Shown here: positions 54,923-64,000 of the stretch, one piece after another
Layout: each line of letters starts with the position of its first letter
Numbering within the stretch: the first letter of the stretch is position 1
Assembly (NCBI GenBank): GCA_006386115.1
Contig: VFIW01000020.1
Span: 372,001-436,000, forward strand
Direction of reading: 5' to 3'
Source of the DNA: Globisporangium splendens
Lineage: Eukaryota > Oomycota > Peronosporomycetes > Pythiales > Pythiaceae
DNA length: 64,000 bases
The notes under the pieces: model-generated
Database searches by the model: none
What the model was told of the DNA's origin: nothing
The model's input: only the letters and a program-made list of their open reading frames with translations
Translations under genes and position numbers: made by a program

Positions 54923-56953
54923 TTACTTTTTCTTCTTGGCCTTGACGTTCTTCCCGTACGAGACTTCGCAGTACTTGGCCGTGTTAATTTTGTACGTGGT
55001 CGCCAAGTGCTCGAGCACTTCGTTCACCATTTGGCCCTGCACCTTGATTTCTTCGCCCTTCTGCTTATCGGGGGACGGCTGCGTCGTCGCGGAGCAGCCC
55101 CATTTCTTCTGTGCCTCCTTCGCAAACTGCGTACCGTCGATGCCAAACTGCTGGTAGAAGGCGATGGACGTCGTGATGGAATTCGCGTGCGACTTCGAGC
55201 GCTCGGCGTGGATCGTGACGGGGCGAATGTCGCCACCATGGAGCTTTGGTTCGTGGCCTGGGTACAATTTCACGCGGTGGTACCTTTGGCATTTCGAGAG
55301 CAATTGCTTGAGCACATCGGCACGCGTCATGCGTTCTGGGTACCCGCCATCCGCAGGCGCTTTCTTGCCGAAAAGCGCGTCTGTCATGGAGCCATTGAGC
55401 TTGATGAACTTCTTGTCTCGCACATCGACCAGCTCGTTTACGTCCACGTATTTGGCGATCGCGTCGCGTACTTCGACCGCTGTCCAGTATTTCTTGTCTT
55501 TCGCATCCTGGAAATGCGCGTCGACGTGCTCGCGATCGCTCAGGAGCATGATCTTGAGCGACTGGTTGAGTCCCAGATACTCTTCCACTTCGGGTGCAAA
55601 TTGGCCCGGGATAAATGCTGGTCGCCCCGCCGCGGCATTCGTGGACGCATCCTCTTCGTTCTTGGCTTCTTCCTCCGTGCGGTAGAGCTCATGGTCAATG
55701 ACGTCCCTGTGAACAGTCAAACGATGACATAATGAGATACAAAAGGTAAGCTAACCGTGCGGAGAACCGTATCAACAAAGTTGCACGTACGGATGACGTC
55801 TGGAAATGGACGTGATGGTCTGGATGCCGTCCTTCTCGGACACTTGGAGCAGTCCTCGCGCTGCCATCTGCTTGAGAAACACGGAGCTCTTCTTGAACGA
55901 CGACTGTTTGATATTGAGTGACACGCCTGCCGCGCGGTTCGGGAGCAGCACCGACGCGTAGAACGTGCTCGCGAGCATCGGGAGCTCTTTTTCTTTGATC
56001 CTGCCCGCCTTGAGCACTTGCAGCAGTGTTTGGATGTACAGCTGATCCATGTCTTCCTTCGAGATGACAGTCTCGGCGGCTACTTCTTGTTCCTCCTCCC
56101 TGTCGTCCAGCGTCACGTCCTCCAGCTTCACCTCAAGCTCATCTGTCTTGTCCTCATCGCCCACCTCCTCTGTCTCATCCTCGTCATCATCATCGCTAAC
56201 ATCCTGCACATTCCCGCTGGTGTCAATGGGCACCACACGATCACCGGCAAACCCTTCGTTCGGCACGGTCTTGGGTCCCATCTGCCACAATTCGTCACCA
56301 ACACAATGCAGCAGGCGGAGTCCCTTTCCCTTCTTGCCATGGCGCTCGATGTCCGCGGCGTCGACGAGCATTTCGCCCACGGCGAAGGGCATCGGGTTCC
56401 CGCGCGCATACACAGCGCGCAACTCGCCTTTGTGCAGACTCGCGACCTCGTCCATGGACGTAAACACAACTCCCGGGAGCATCACGTCCGCGCCGCGCAG
56501 AACAAATCCGCTCACAGGCGCGTGCACGACGAGCTTGGGTAGCACTTGCGGTGCGCGCCAGAGCGCGTACACCGTGAAGCAAAAGTCGCCCTTGCCCGAG
56601 CTGTCAAAGAGCATGGGCTCGCGAGTCGCGTCCACAGTGTACACGACCATGCGCGACGGCGCCTGAAAGCTCACTTTCTTCACATCGCCCTGTTGTATGC
56701 AAGGATATCATTGAAAACCATGTAAATGCGTCAGCAACATGCATGACGAGGAGCTGCATTCATCAAAAGTGATATGCTTGCTGTGGCAGCAACAGCGCGT
56801 TTGTTTGCGCACCTTGGACGGGAGCAGCAGCGCGAGCGTGTCGTCGCCTGCGCACGTGGCGCTGAAGTGCGCCGTGACGTCCTTGCGCAGCTTCTTGACG
56901 TCCTTGTTCTTGAGCAGCGAGCTGCCGCTTGTCTTCTGCGGCTTGGCGAACAT
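54923..56953 (-). CDS. EIF2D: Translation initiation factor eIF2D (ligatin)
   Basis: Exons 56953-56813, 56689-55791 and 55706-54923 join in phase to 607 residues. The start MFAKPQKT with KKLRKDVTAHF is typical of eIF2D. A PUA-like domain follows (VYALWRAPQVLPKLVVH, RGADVMLPGVVF, KGELRAVYARGNPMPFAVG, RLLHCVGDELW), then an acidic linker (DDDDEDETEEVGDED). A winged-helix/SWIB part begins at about 380 (CQRYHRVKL downstream). The C-terminal SUI1 domain has DIRPVTIHAERSKSHANSITT and ends in a Lys tail. eIF2D delivers tRNA to the P site without GTP and acts in ribosome recycling and reinitiation. Head to head with APC11. Confidence 0.92.
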
Positions 56954-57115
56954 GGTCGATGTGAAAATGGCGTGGATGGCAAACTGCAAATCGAATAATC
57001 ATCTTATGATTGGCTATAAAAATGTTTTAGACGTATTTTAGCCAATAAAAAGAGATACACTGCTGGAAAAATATCTTTTTTGTCTCCTGAAGAAAACAAT
57101 TCAACAAGGACGGCG
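56954..57115. promoter_or_regulatory. 162-bp bidirectional promoter with inverted CCAAT pair (eIF2D / APC11)
   Basis: Between divergent ATGs. ATTGGCTA (57009-57016) and TAGCCAAT (57039-57046) form an inverted pair, each next to an A/T run (TAAAAAT and ATAAAAAG). Two oppositely directed CCAAT boxes suit a shared promoter serving both strands. Confidence 0.55.
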
Positions 57116-57477
57116 ATGAAAGTGACGATCAAGCGGTGGCACGGCGTCGCGACGTGGCAGTGGGGCGTCGACGAGGAGTGCTGCGGTATCTGCCGCTACG
57201 CGTTTGAAGCCTGCTGTCCGGACTGCACGCTGCCCGGCGACGGGTGTCCTCCAGGTGCGAATAATGCGGATATACAGTGGCGCTTTCCCTCTGTCTTTTC
57301 TGAGTTGCCATTGCGAGGAAATAGAAAATGGCTCACACTGTATTGCTGCTTGTAGTGTGGGGGGCGTGCAAGCACGCGTTCCACATGCACTGCCTCATGA
57401 AATGGCTCGAGTCGCTGCAGTCGGCGCGCCAGCACTGCCCCATGTGCCGCCAAGAATGGAAATTCCGCAACGACTGA
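57116..57477 (+). CDS. APC11: APC11, RING-H2 subunit of the anaphase-promoting complex
   Basis: Exons 57116-57254 and 57356-57477 (intron 101 bp) give 86 residues, the standard APC11 length. The start MKVTIKRWHGVATWQW is characteristic. The RING-H2 ligands are CGICRYAFEACCPDCTLPGDGCPP, then CKHAFHMHCLMKWL and HCPMCRQEWKF. APC11 pairs with the cullin-like APC2 and recruits the E2 for ubiquitin transfer. CDC20 of the same complex is also in this window. Confidence 0.95.
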
Positions 57478-57706
57478 AAGAAACCAAGCAAACACTGCAA
57501 GCCAGCTGCGTTCGCCGCTCTTTTTATTATTGTGTATGGGGTCGTCGTAGTAATATTCGCCCTCCCTATATGCGTGCATGTGTTCTCTTTATTGCAGTCG
57601 TTTGCTTGTTGCCATCGTCTCCGCACACTTGTTCATCTCTGTGTGGACTTGTTGTTGGTCTCTGGCTGCCATGGATAGCGGCACAGAGAAAGAGACGCAG
57701 TGCCGC

Positions 57707-59367
57707 CTAACGCTGGAGGATCTTGTTGAGTTTGATCGTGCGTTCGTGGTACAGAGCGCGCTGAGGGAGGTACTGTGCACTGAACTGTGCGACGTCCATC
57801 TCGCCATGCGCAAACTGGAGCGCGAGGTCGTCCGACGACGCGTCGAGCTCTTTCGTCGCCGCCGAGAGCTGGTCCAGCAGCGCATCCGGACGATGGCGCT
57901 ATTCATGAAGCAAGAACAAAGTAACACGCACAATGTCGGATGAGCACAATAGTCTCATGCAAATAACAGTAATGAGTTTGGTCCGTACCGCCAGCACGCG
58001 GTTCTGGCGCGCCTGCTTTTGCGCGAGCGATTCCTGCGCGTCGCGCAGAGATGAGCGCAGGGTCTGGACCTCGACCTGCAACGTGCGCATCTCGCCCTCG
58101 TGGCTCAGCGTCGTCTCGGCGATGCGCACGTTGCCCACCATCACGTCCTCGCGCAGCTTCATAAACTCCTGCACCGAGTGCATCTTCTTGACAAGCGCCT
58201 TCAGTGCATGACGATCCGTTGCCAGCACTTCCAATTGCGCGACCCTGTTCATCCAAATGACAAGTAAATCCATTAGTATAATCAATGGCTCGGCATGTGC
58301 AAATAGCATATCAAGACGTACGAGAGCTCTTCGAGTTCAGGGAAAATGGCCGGGATCACGGGCATCTGAGTCCGTGGCAAGCTCTTCACGGCAGCCTGTT
58401 GCTGCTCCTGCTGTGTAGAAACCGCCGACTGTCGCGACTGCGCTTGCGACGAGATCGACGTGTAACTCGCGGTCTGGAGGCTGTACGCACTCTGCTGGAG
58501 TTGATGCTGTGGTGGCGAAGGGGACGCGGAGGACGGCCGCCGCGTGTCTGGTTTTGCTGCGACGCCGTCGGCTGGCGCTGCTGCATGCAGTTGTGCCGAC
58601 GATGCGACGCGGCGCAGTTCGTTCACGATCTCTGAGACTGTACGGTCATCAATGTTAGGCGCATTCACTTTGCCAAATGATCGCACTAGAAGCGTTCTCC
58701 TCCTCCAATATACTGCTCACCTATTCGTCCGAGATCGGAATGTGCCGTCCACTGGTTCAGATCCGGGTGACCCTGGACGTTGCCTGCGATGTCGAGCCAC
58801 TTGTGCTGCAATGGCATCGAGACCTGCAGCGGCAATGTAAAGAAACCAAACACCAGCATCAGCATTCGTACAATGGTCTTTTTTCAGACTGGCGCGTGTT
58901 GTATGCCTCTACATGCCTGTGCTTGCGGTGCCTTTAGGGGGAAATCCGACGGCAGCGTGCTATAAAGACACCAAGCATCACGCCACCATAAGGTCAGTCC
59001 TTGTTGGATTCTTCCACGCAAGCACACAGACACACATTTACAAACGTACAGCGTCAGGAACAATTTGCCGCGCGACGTGTCAGCGATCACCACCTCGAAC
59101 GTGGTCTGCTGCTGGTTCTTGGCGCGTCCGCCGGCGCGCACGAGACTCGCCAGCTGCCGCCCTCTCCTATTGATATCCATATCACATGCAGAAAATCCAG
59201 AAGCGCGTCAGCACGTTAGCGCTCGTTCTCCCTGTGTTAAACAGGGCACATAGGACATGACAACGAGGCAGCACTTACAGGCGCTCGAGCTCGCTCTGGT
59301 GGGTCTCGTGGTGGCTCGCGCGGTACGCGGATGACGAGGACGAGCCGCGCAGCCCGAAGAACGACAT
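57707..59367 (-). CDS. VPS37: ESCRT-I subunit VPS37 (VPS37A type: UEV-like plus Mod(r))
   Basis: Seven exons: 59367-59279, 59166-59050, 58959-58917, 58823-58721, 58685-58322, 58244-57989 and 57898-57707; 387 residues, all phases consistent. The start is MSFFGLRGSSSSSAYR. A UEV-like fold runs over exons 2-4: TFEVVIADT, LTLPSDFPLKAPQ, LQHKWLDIAGNVQGHPDLNQW and HSDLGRIV. A Ser/Gln-rich linker follows, then a Mod(r) coiled coil (RVAQLEVLATDRHALKALVKKM ... LDASSDDLALQFAHGEMDVAQFSAQYLPQRALYHERTIKLNKIL; quoted in parts). It acts in sorting ubiquitinated cargo at endosomes. Intron 3 has a GC donor (58916) and intron 4 is only 35 bp. Confidence 0.85.
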
Positions 59368-60000
59368 GCTCTTGATAGGGGATACGCAGTGGCTTCTTCC
59401 GCTCTTCTTCGACTGTACTGCGTCACACACACAGTGAGAGTCGTTTTGGTAGAGATAGACGCTTGTATCTGTTTTGAGAGGGAGACACTGCTATAAGGAC
59501 ACTCAAGAAAACACAGTGTCAAGCCAGATAGAAGCGTTTTAGACAAGCAAAATTCACTGCAGCATATTATTACTAAGCTATCTTATCGCCTCGTTTTCCA
59601 AGGACATCCATACAGCGATCATTCATCGCACCAACGAGCGTTTGAAGTCGAGACATAGGAATCGCATTCGACGCCAGCAGAATTGCTTCTTTGAGCTCGG
59701 CAACTGTGTTGCATTGCTTGCTCCCACTGTGAACTGCTCTACTAACAGGAATAAGTCAAAATGTCAAGCGTGCCTCAAATAGTAGCCTGTTTTGGGTACT
59801 TTGCACTAATGAACATTGTTAACTCAACATCGTACATATTGATTTAGTCACGTCTTCAATTGGCTGAATAGCCCATTTTCTATTTAAGAATGATCAATTG
59901 TCGTGATTTCCTCCCACGTAAAAGAAAAATAAACTCAGCACGCTAATCCCTACTTTCCTAGTTCAAAGTCCTCTTGTTGGCCACACTTGACGTCATTTTC
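59368..60000. other. Spacer between HECT ligase 3' end and VPS37 promoter
   Basis: About 630 bp, AT-rich toward 59800-59940. No gene, repeat or structured RNA recognised. An ATTGG (inverted CCAAT) lies at about 59858. Confidence 0.4.
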
Positions 60001-63000
60001 TTAATCGCGGTCGATGACGCCTCGACTATTGGCGATCGCAAAGTGCATTTGCCGCGCGAGCACCTCCTTCGACGAATACGCGGGCAAGTGCAGCGTGTTG
60101 GTGCACGTTCGCGCAAACGGCAGCGCGCGGTCGACGTCGTCGGTCTCGACCACGCGACGCACGACTTCAAACACGGGCTTGAGCGCCTGGAAACCACCTG
60201 GAGGCAGGTTCGGACACCCGGTCGCGTACAGCAAAAATGCGCGGCGTTGCGCCACCGTCATCTCGTCCAAGTACTCGATGAAGTGCTGCACCGGCATGCT
60301 GTCCTTAGTGTACCCATGTGCGAGTTTCAACGACTTGAGCAGCAACGCAGCGTCCCACTTGATATCCGCATCGCCGCAGAGCATCGCCAAGAGCTCAGGG
60401 ACAAACAGCAACTTGAGTTTGTCGAGCGGCAGCACGTCGCTGATACCCTCCCGGAACGCGCGTACTTGAGCTTCGATCCCATGCGAGAGCCATACGTTGA
60501 GCACACACTCGACGTACTGGTTCAGGTTCGCGACAGTCACTGGCGTCAAATCACCACCGGCAAACAATGGTTCTTGTGACAATGGTTCGACAAACGTGAA
60601 CGCAACGGCATCGAGCCAATCGCCGATATCCATGTTGTCGATCTGCACATTCTTGACACCGCGCGTGAGCTTCTTGGCCGCGATGTGCATCGAGTACAAG
60701 ATCTTTCCAGGGCTCAGAAAGATTTCTGGGATCATGTCCATCGCAAACCGCTCCCCTACAACCAGCTTCATGAAATGCGTCGACAGTGGGAGTGGGAGAA
60801 TACGTTCGTCCATCAGCGCTTTCCCTGCCAATCGCCCCATCATACGGAACCGCTCGAGCAACTTGACATGTGGCTTCACGTGTGGGAACGGGAACAATCC
60901 ATTCGGGTGACGAATCACGTCGTCACCATCGTCACCGTCATGGCCAGAACTGCTTTCGTCGCCTTCAATCCAGCACCGCAGATGCTTCTTCTTGTTCTCT
61001 TCGATCGACTGGAGCGCCTGCGCGGTGGCCGAGTAGAACGCAGCCGTCACTCCCGAGCCGTAGCCTTTTTCACCTACAAACACAATGTCCAAAATTGCTT
61101 TTCGCTTCCCGTGCATCTTCATCACGGCTTCAGCCGACTGCAAGATGTTGGCGCGATGCACTTTCACGCGCTCTTTCGGGATCGGCGTGATCGTGATTTC
61201 TTGGTTGTAGATACCGCTGCCACCGTTGCTGCTACCGAGGTTTCCGCCGTCTCCAGAGCCGCTGCTTGCGTTGCTCTCCTCGACTTGAAGCTGGTTGCGG
61301 AACCAATGGAGCGATCGTGTGCAGCCAAACGAAGTCGCGCGGAACAACTTTTCGCGAAGCTCACGAGGGAAAAAGAAGCGACACTGGGTCACCAATCGGT
61401 CGCACCAGGTCGGATAAATACCGCTACACACGGAGAGCACATCTTGGAGTTGCGTCTCCAGTTTATTATACAAGCGTGGGCTTGCCCACACATCGTTGTT
61501 CGGCAACACTCGAGCTGTTGTTGTGTCGGACTGGAAGTCAAACAAGAAACGAAGTAATCGTACCGCACTGGAGACCGAGGAACCGCTTGTTACTGGACCA
61601 GCTTGCTCGAGCCACTGGAAATCGTCCATGCTGCTCACATGGTCACCCGCCAGGTGGACCAGATCTTCGATACGATGAAGAGGTGGACGCTTCTTGCCGC
61701 TCTTCTTGGTGTCGTCCGCACCGCCTTGCGCGGAATCAGGGGATCCACTCGGCACCCAATCGACTGTAAACTCACAAAACACTTTGTACAAATATTTCCA
61801 CGGAGGAAGTGAAGAAGTGGGTCGTTTGAGTGACTTGACTTGCTGGAAATGCTGTTCCCGCAACACCTCGAGGCATTTAAGGACGTTCTGGTCTGCAGGG
61901 AATTGTTGGAACGCGATCTGCTGTTGGGATGCACTTGGTTTCGCTTCTGCAGGTGCGCTGACCGAGGGTTTGGACTCGTGCTCTTTGCTGGCATCACTGC
62001 CATCAGCAGCAGACAATGAAGCCCCAGAGTACCCGAGAGAATTGAAATACTTGAGCACGAGCTTCGCCTTGTGTGATTCTTTGCAGAACGACGTCATCAA
62101 ATCAGCAAAGCCATCAAAATCCAGACTGCGTCGATTGGACGCTTTTGTTGCGTACTTGGAAAACAGGATGCACTGGTCAATGTAATCTCCACCACCGCTG
62201 CCGGTGCGAATGGATTTCGCAGGCCAATTCACACCACGCTTCATGAAAGCACAAAACTTGTCGATATTCCACAGCGTATCCGGACGATCAGTCGAAACGC
62301 CATCCGCGAGTGGCACTGCAAGTTTTCGCTTTTTTTTCTTCGGGGACACAGCTTCAACTTCAAAGGTCTTGAAGATCTGTATCAGCACTTGCTTTGCGCG
62401 AGGCTGCAGCTCCAACGCTTGTGTTTCAGAATTCTGTGTCACCAACGCGGTGGCGTACTTGTCCTCGGACTTGTGTTCCACACTTTTGCCCAGCTTGATC
62501 CCGATTTGACTGCCGCTGCTACTTCCGTCGAATTGACTGTCGCCGCACTCCCGACCTCCATATGCTAAGCCTAAGTTCACTTTAGGCGCACTTGTACACG
62601 ACCACTCGGGTTTCTCACTTCCTCGTTGTAAGTACGCCCACACGTGTTCGCTTCGCGCAGTATCACCGTCTCCATCTTGCTTCTGGGCTAGTCTACTTCT
62701 TGAGAGAGGACTCGACGTTCTTGAGTTTGGAGTACTGCGAATTCCAAGTTCATCTACGCCTGCGATCTCGGAGACAGCATCCAAGTCGCCAGAGTTTGTA
62801 GTCGTGGTAGACGACTGCGACGGTAGCGGCGCGCTTGATTCTGCGACTGGCGTACCGAAGTTGTCCTCGTTGGCACTAGGGTCCTGACTTTCCAAGCCAC
62901 TACCGCGAGAGACCCGAGAAATCAGTTGACGCAATTGATCCATTGTAGAGCCGCCAGAACCACGATCACCACTGCCCAGTCCACCTACCTCCATATCGGA

Positions 63001-64000
63001 TCTCATCGAACCTGCCACTTGCTGGAACGCACGATGGATCACACTTCCGGACTGCCCACCAAACAATCGATCCTGTCCACGTCCAGAGGCCATCTGGAGA
63101 GCAGCGAGAAGACGTGAGCCACTATTTCCCTTTCGAGATCCGTTCACGAAATTCAAAATGCGATCTTGGTTCACTTTCACAGTCACTGGAGCTTGGTCAA
63201 TGCCAAAAACAATGTCAACGTTGACTGTCGAGGACTCTCGAATGGATTCTAGTCCAGATGGGAAACTCTTGATCGTGCCCGCGACGTACAAGTCTTTGAT
63301 CGGCGAGCCAGAAGGCGGGCTTACCCACACACGGTCACCAACCGTTCCTGCGATGATCGAGCTCTCGCGCGCTGGAAACATGCGGCGAATGCTCATGGCT
63401 TCAATTTGATCCTCCGGCTCGGAAACCTTCGTTTTCGGTGGGAATCGGATGCGATCTTTCGTTACGCGAACCTTCTCCATATCCTGGTTTACCTTCACAT
63501 CGACCAAATCGATTCTTTCGCGCTCCTTGTACACCTTGGTAATCTGGCCCAAAGCGCCATCGACTTCAACGACGCTACCCACTTGTGGGTTCTCTAATCG
63601 CTTTCGCAACAACGATGCCGGAACCTTGTGGACTAGCTTGCCGCCAATCTTGATTTTAACAGTGTACGAGTCTTTGGAATTTACAATCGAGTCAAAATCG
63701 GGAGATGCCGCTTTCAATTTGGCCTTGTCACCGCTGGAATCAACGATTGATCCTGCATACCATGCACCTTTTAGTTTCCCCAAGTTGAAATCGCCTTCGT
63801 TTCGCACTTCGACTTCACAGAGACCGGAATCATCGTCTTGATTCTTGCTCATGGATCCCTTTCGTTTACGCTTGTTCGCCTTGCGTTTCTTCTTGTTTTC
63901 TTTTGAATTGGATCCGCCCACGACGGAGCCAAAGAGCTCAAGGTTCACACTCACGTCTTTGTAGACGTCCACACGGTCTGAAAGCTTATACTGCGAATCA
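60001..64000 (-). CDS. HECT-type E3 ubiquitin ligase, TRIP12/UPL3-like, N-terminus outside window
   Basis: At least 1333 residues in one exon; the frame is open to the right edge without a start, so it is partial. The C-terminal HECT domain has ILDIVFVGEKGYGSGVTAAFY, FRMMGRLAGKALMDERILPLPL, GDWLDAVAFTFVEPL, VTVANLNQYVECVL, FREGISDVLP and the catalytic loop FARTCTNTLHLPAYSS (Cys codon at 60105-60103). It ends 30 residues later. The N-terminal half has repeated beta-rich modules (GKLKGAWYAGSIVDS, VGSVVEVDGALGQITKVYKE, VGDRVWVSPPSGSPIKDLYVAGTI) of Tudor/SH3-like style and a basic stretch (KKKRKANKRKRK). HECT ligases form a thioester with ubiquitin before transfer. Class TRIP12/UPL3 is inferred from the HECT sequence. 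Confidence 0.88.
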   Translation of the reverse strand, partial: DSQYKLSDRVDVYKDVSVNLELFGSVVGGSNSKENKKKRKANKRKRKGSMSKNQDDDSGLCEVEVRNEGDFNLGKLKGAWYAGSIVDSSGDKAKLKAASPDFDSIVNSKDSYTVKIKIGGKLVHKVPASLLRKRLENPQVGSVVEVDGALGQITKVYKERERIDLVDVKVNQDMEKVRVTKDRIRFPPKTKVSEPEDQIEAMSIRRMFPARESSIIAGTVGDRVWVSPPSGSPIKDLYVAGTIKSFPSGLESIRESSTVNVDIVFGIDQAPVTVKVNQDRILNFVNGSRKGNSGSRLLAALQMASGRGQDRLFGGQSGSVIHRAFQQVAGSMRSDMEVGGLGSGDRGSGGSTMDQLRQLISRVSRGSGLESQDPSANEDNFGTPVAESSAPLPSQSSTTTTNSGDLDAVSEIAGVDELGIRSTPNSRTSSPLSRSRLAQKQDGDGDTARSEHVWAYLQRGSEKPEWSCTSAPKVNLGLAYGGRECGDSQFDGSSSGSQIGIKLGKSVEHKSEDKYATALVTQNSETQALELQPRAKQVLIQIFKTFEVEAVSPKKKKRKLAVPLADGVSTDRPDTLWNIDKFCAFMKRGVNWPAKSIRTGSGGGDYIDQCILFSKYATKASNRRSLDFDGFADLMTSFCKESHKAKLVLKYFNSLGYSGASLSAADGSDASKEHESKPSVSAPAEAKPSASQQQIAFQQFPADQNVLKCLEVLREQHFQQVKSLKRPTSSLPPWKYLYKVFCEFTVDWVPSGSPDSAQGGADDTKKSGKKRPPLHRIEDLVHLAGDHVSSMDDFQWLEQAGPVTSGSSVSSAVRLLRFLFDFQSDTTTARVLPNNDVWASPRLYNKLETQLQDVLSVCSGIYPTWCDRLVTQCRFFFPRELREKLFRATSFGCTRSLHWFRNQLQVEESNASSGSGDGGNLGSSNGGSGIYNQEITITPIPKERVKVHRANILQSAEAVMKMHGKRKAILDIVFVGEKGYGSGVTAAFYSATAQALQSIEENKKKHLRCWIEGDESSSGHDGDDGDDVIRHPNGLFPFPHVKPHVKLLERFRMMGRLAGKALMDERILPLPLSTHFMKLVVGERFAMDMIPEIFLSPGKILYSMHIAAKKLTRGVKNVQIDNMDIGDWLDAVAFTFVEPLSQEPLFAGGDLTPVTVANLNQYVECVLNVWLSHGIEAQVRAFREGISDVLPLDKLKLLFVPELLAMLCGDADIKWDAALLLKSLKLAHGYTKDSMPVQHFIEYLDEMTVAQRRAFLLYATGCPNLPPGGFQALKPVFEVVRRVVETDDVDRALPFARTCTNTLHLPAYSSKEVLARQMHFAIANSRGVIDRD

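Noticed and set aside
57671..57943. Plus-strand frame of 90 codons as a small gene
   Set aside because: The minus strand encodes the final exon of VPS37 in phase with upstream exons and with recognisable Mod(r) sequence; the plus-strand frame is Arg/Leu-rich shadow.

Overview
This 64-kb window looks like the nuclear genome of an oomycete of the Phytophthora / downy-mildew type. The evidence is short GT-AG introns (mostly 65-110 bp, several per gene) in an otherwise gene-dense sequence. It also holds a family of proteins that fuse a seven-helix membrane domain to a kinase, a type of fusion known from oomycetes, and a CMP-KDO synthetase, which is rare in eukaryotes outside the plant and stramenopile world. 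No tRNA, rRNA, CRISPR array or bacterial operon was seen. Exon coordinates were derived by hand from reading frames and splice phases.

Layout. 1-9.5 kb is an accessory region. It has a tail-to-head pair of LINE copies (1-2121), kinase gene 1 with an assembly gap (2235-4698), gene-poor DNA, and two 5'-truncated insertions of a second LINE family, each bounded by a target-site duplication (6367-6598 and 8041-9473). Kinase gene 2 is at 9730-12354. 13-38 kb is a compact housekeeping block: an LRR-like protein, a PH plus FIG4-type phosphoinositide phosphatase, a small gene broken by a stop, two uncharacterised proteins, EAF6, a Na+/H+ exchanger, CMP-KDO synthetase head to head with a purple acid phosphatase, a CS-domain protein, CDC20 and a MINDY-type deubiquitinase. 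38.8-49.9 kb returns to the kinase family (gene 3, a catalytic-core-less remnant, gene 4) with a MATE transporter between. 50-64 kb holds an ankyrin protein, a myristoylated protein, PGAP1, eIF2D, APC11, VPS37 (ESCRT-I) and a HECT ubiquitin ligase that runs off the right edge.

The most interesting system is the dispersed kinase family. Four genes and one remnant encode a seven-helix membrane domain, a TKL-type kinase with a long hypervariable insert in its activation segment, a DEP-like domain, and a short Cys/Arg tail. A receptor, its kinase and a membrane- or receptor-binding domain would thus sit on one chain. Genes 1 and 2 share a nearly identical 656-bp tract inside diverged genes, which is the mark of gene conversion.

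Several genes have isolated one-base frame conflicts or a premature stop (small gene 19708-20322, the gene at 20355-21621, MINDY, ankyrin gene). The neighbouring multi-exon genes have consistent phases throughout, so local indels or recent decay must be separated before these are used.
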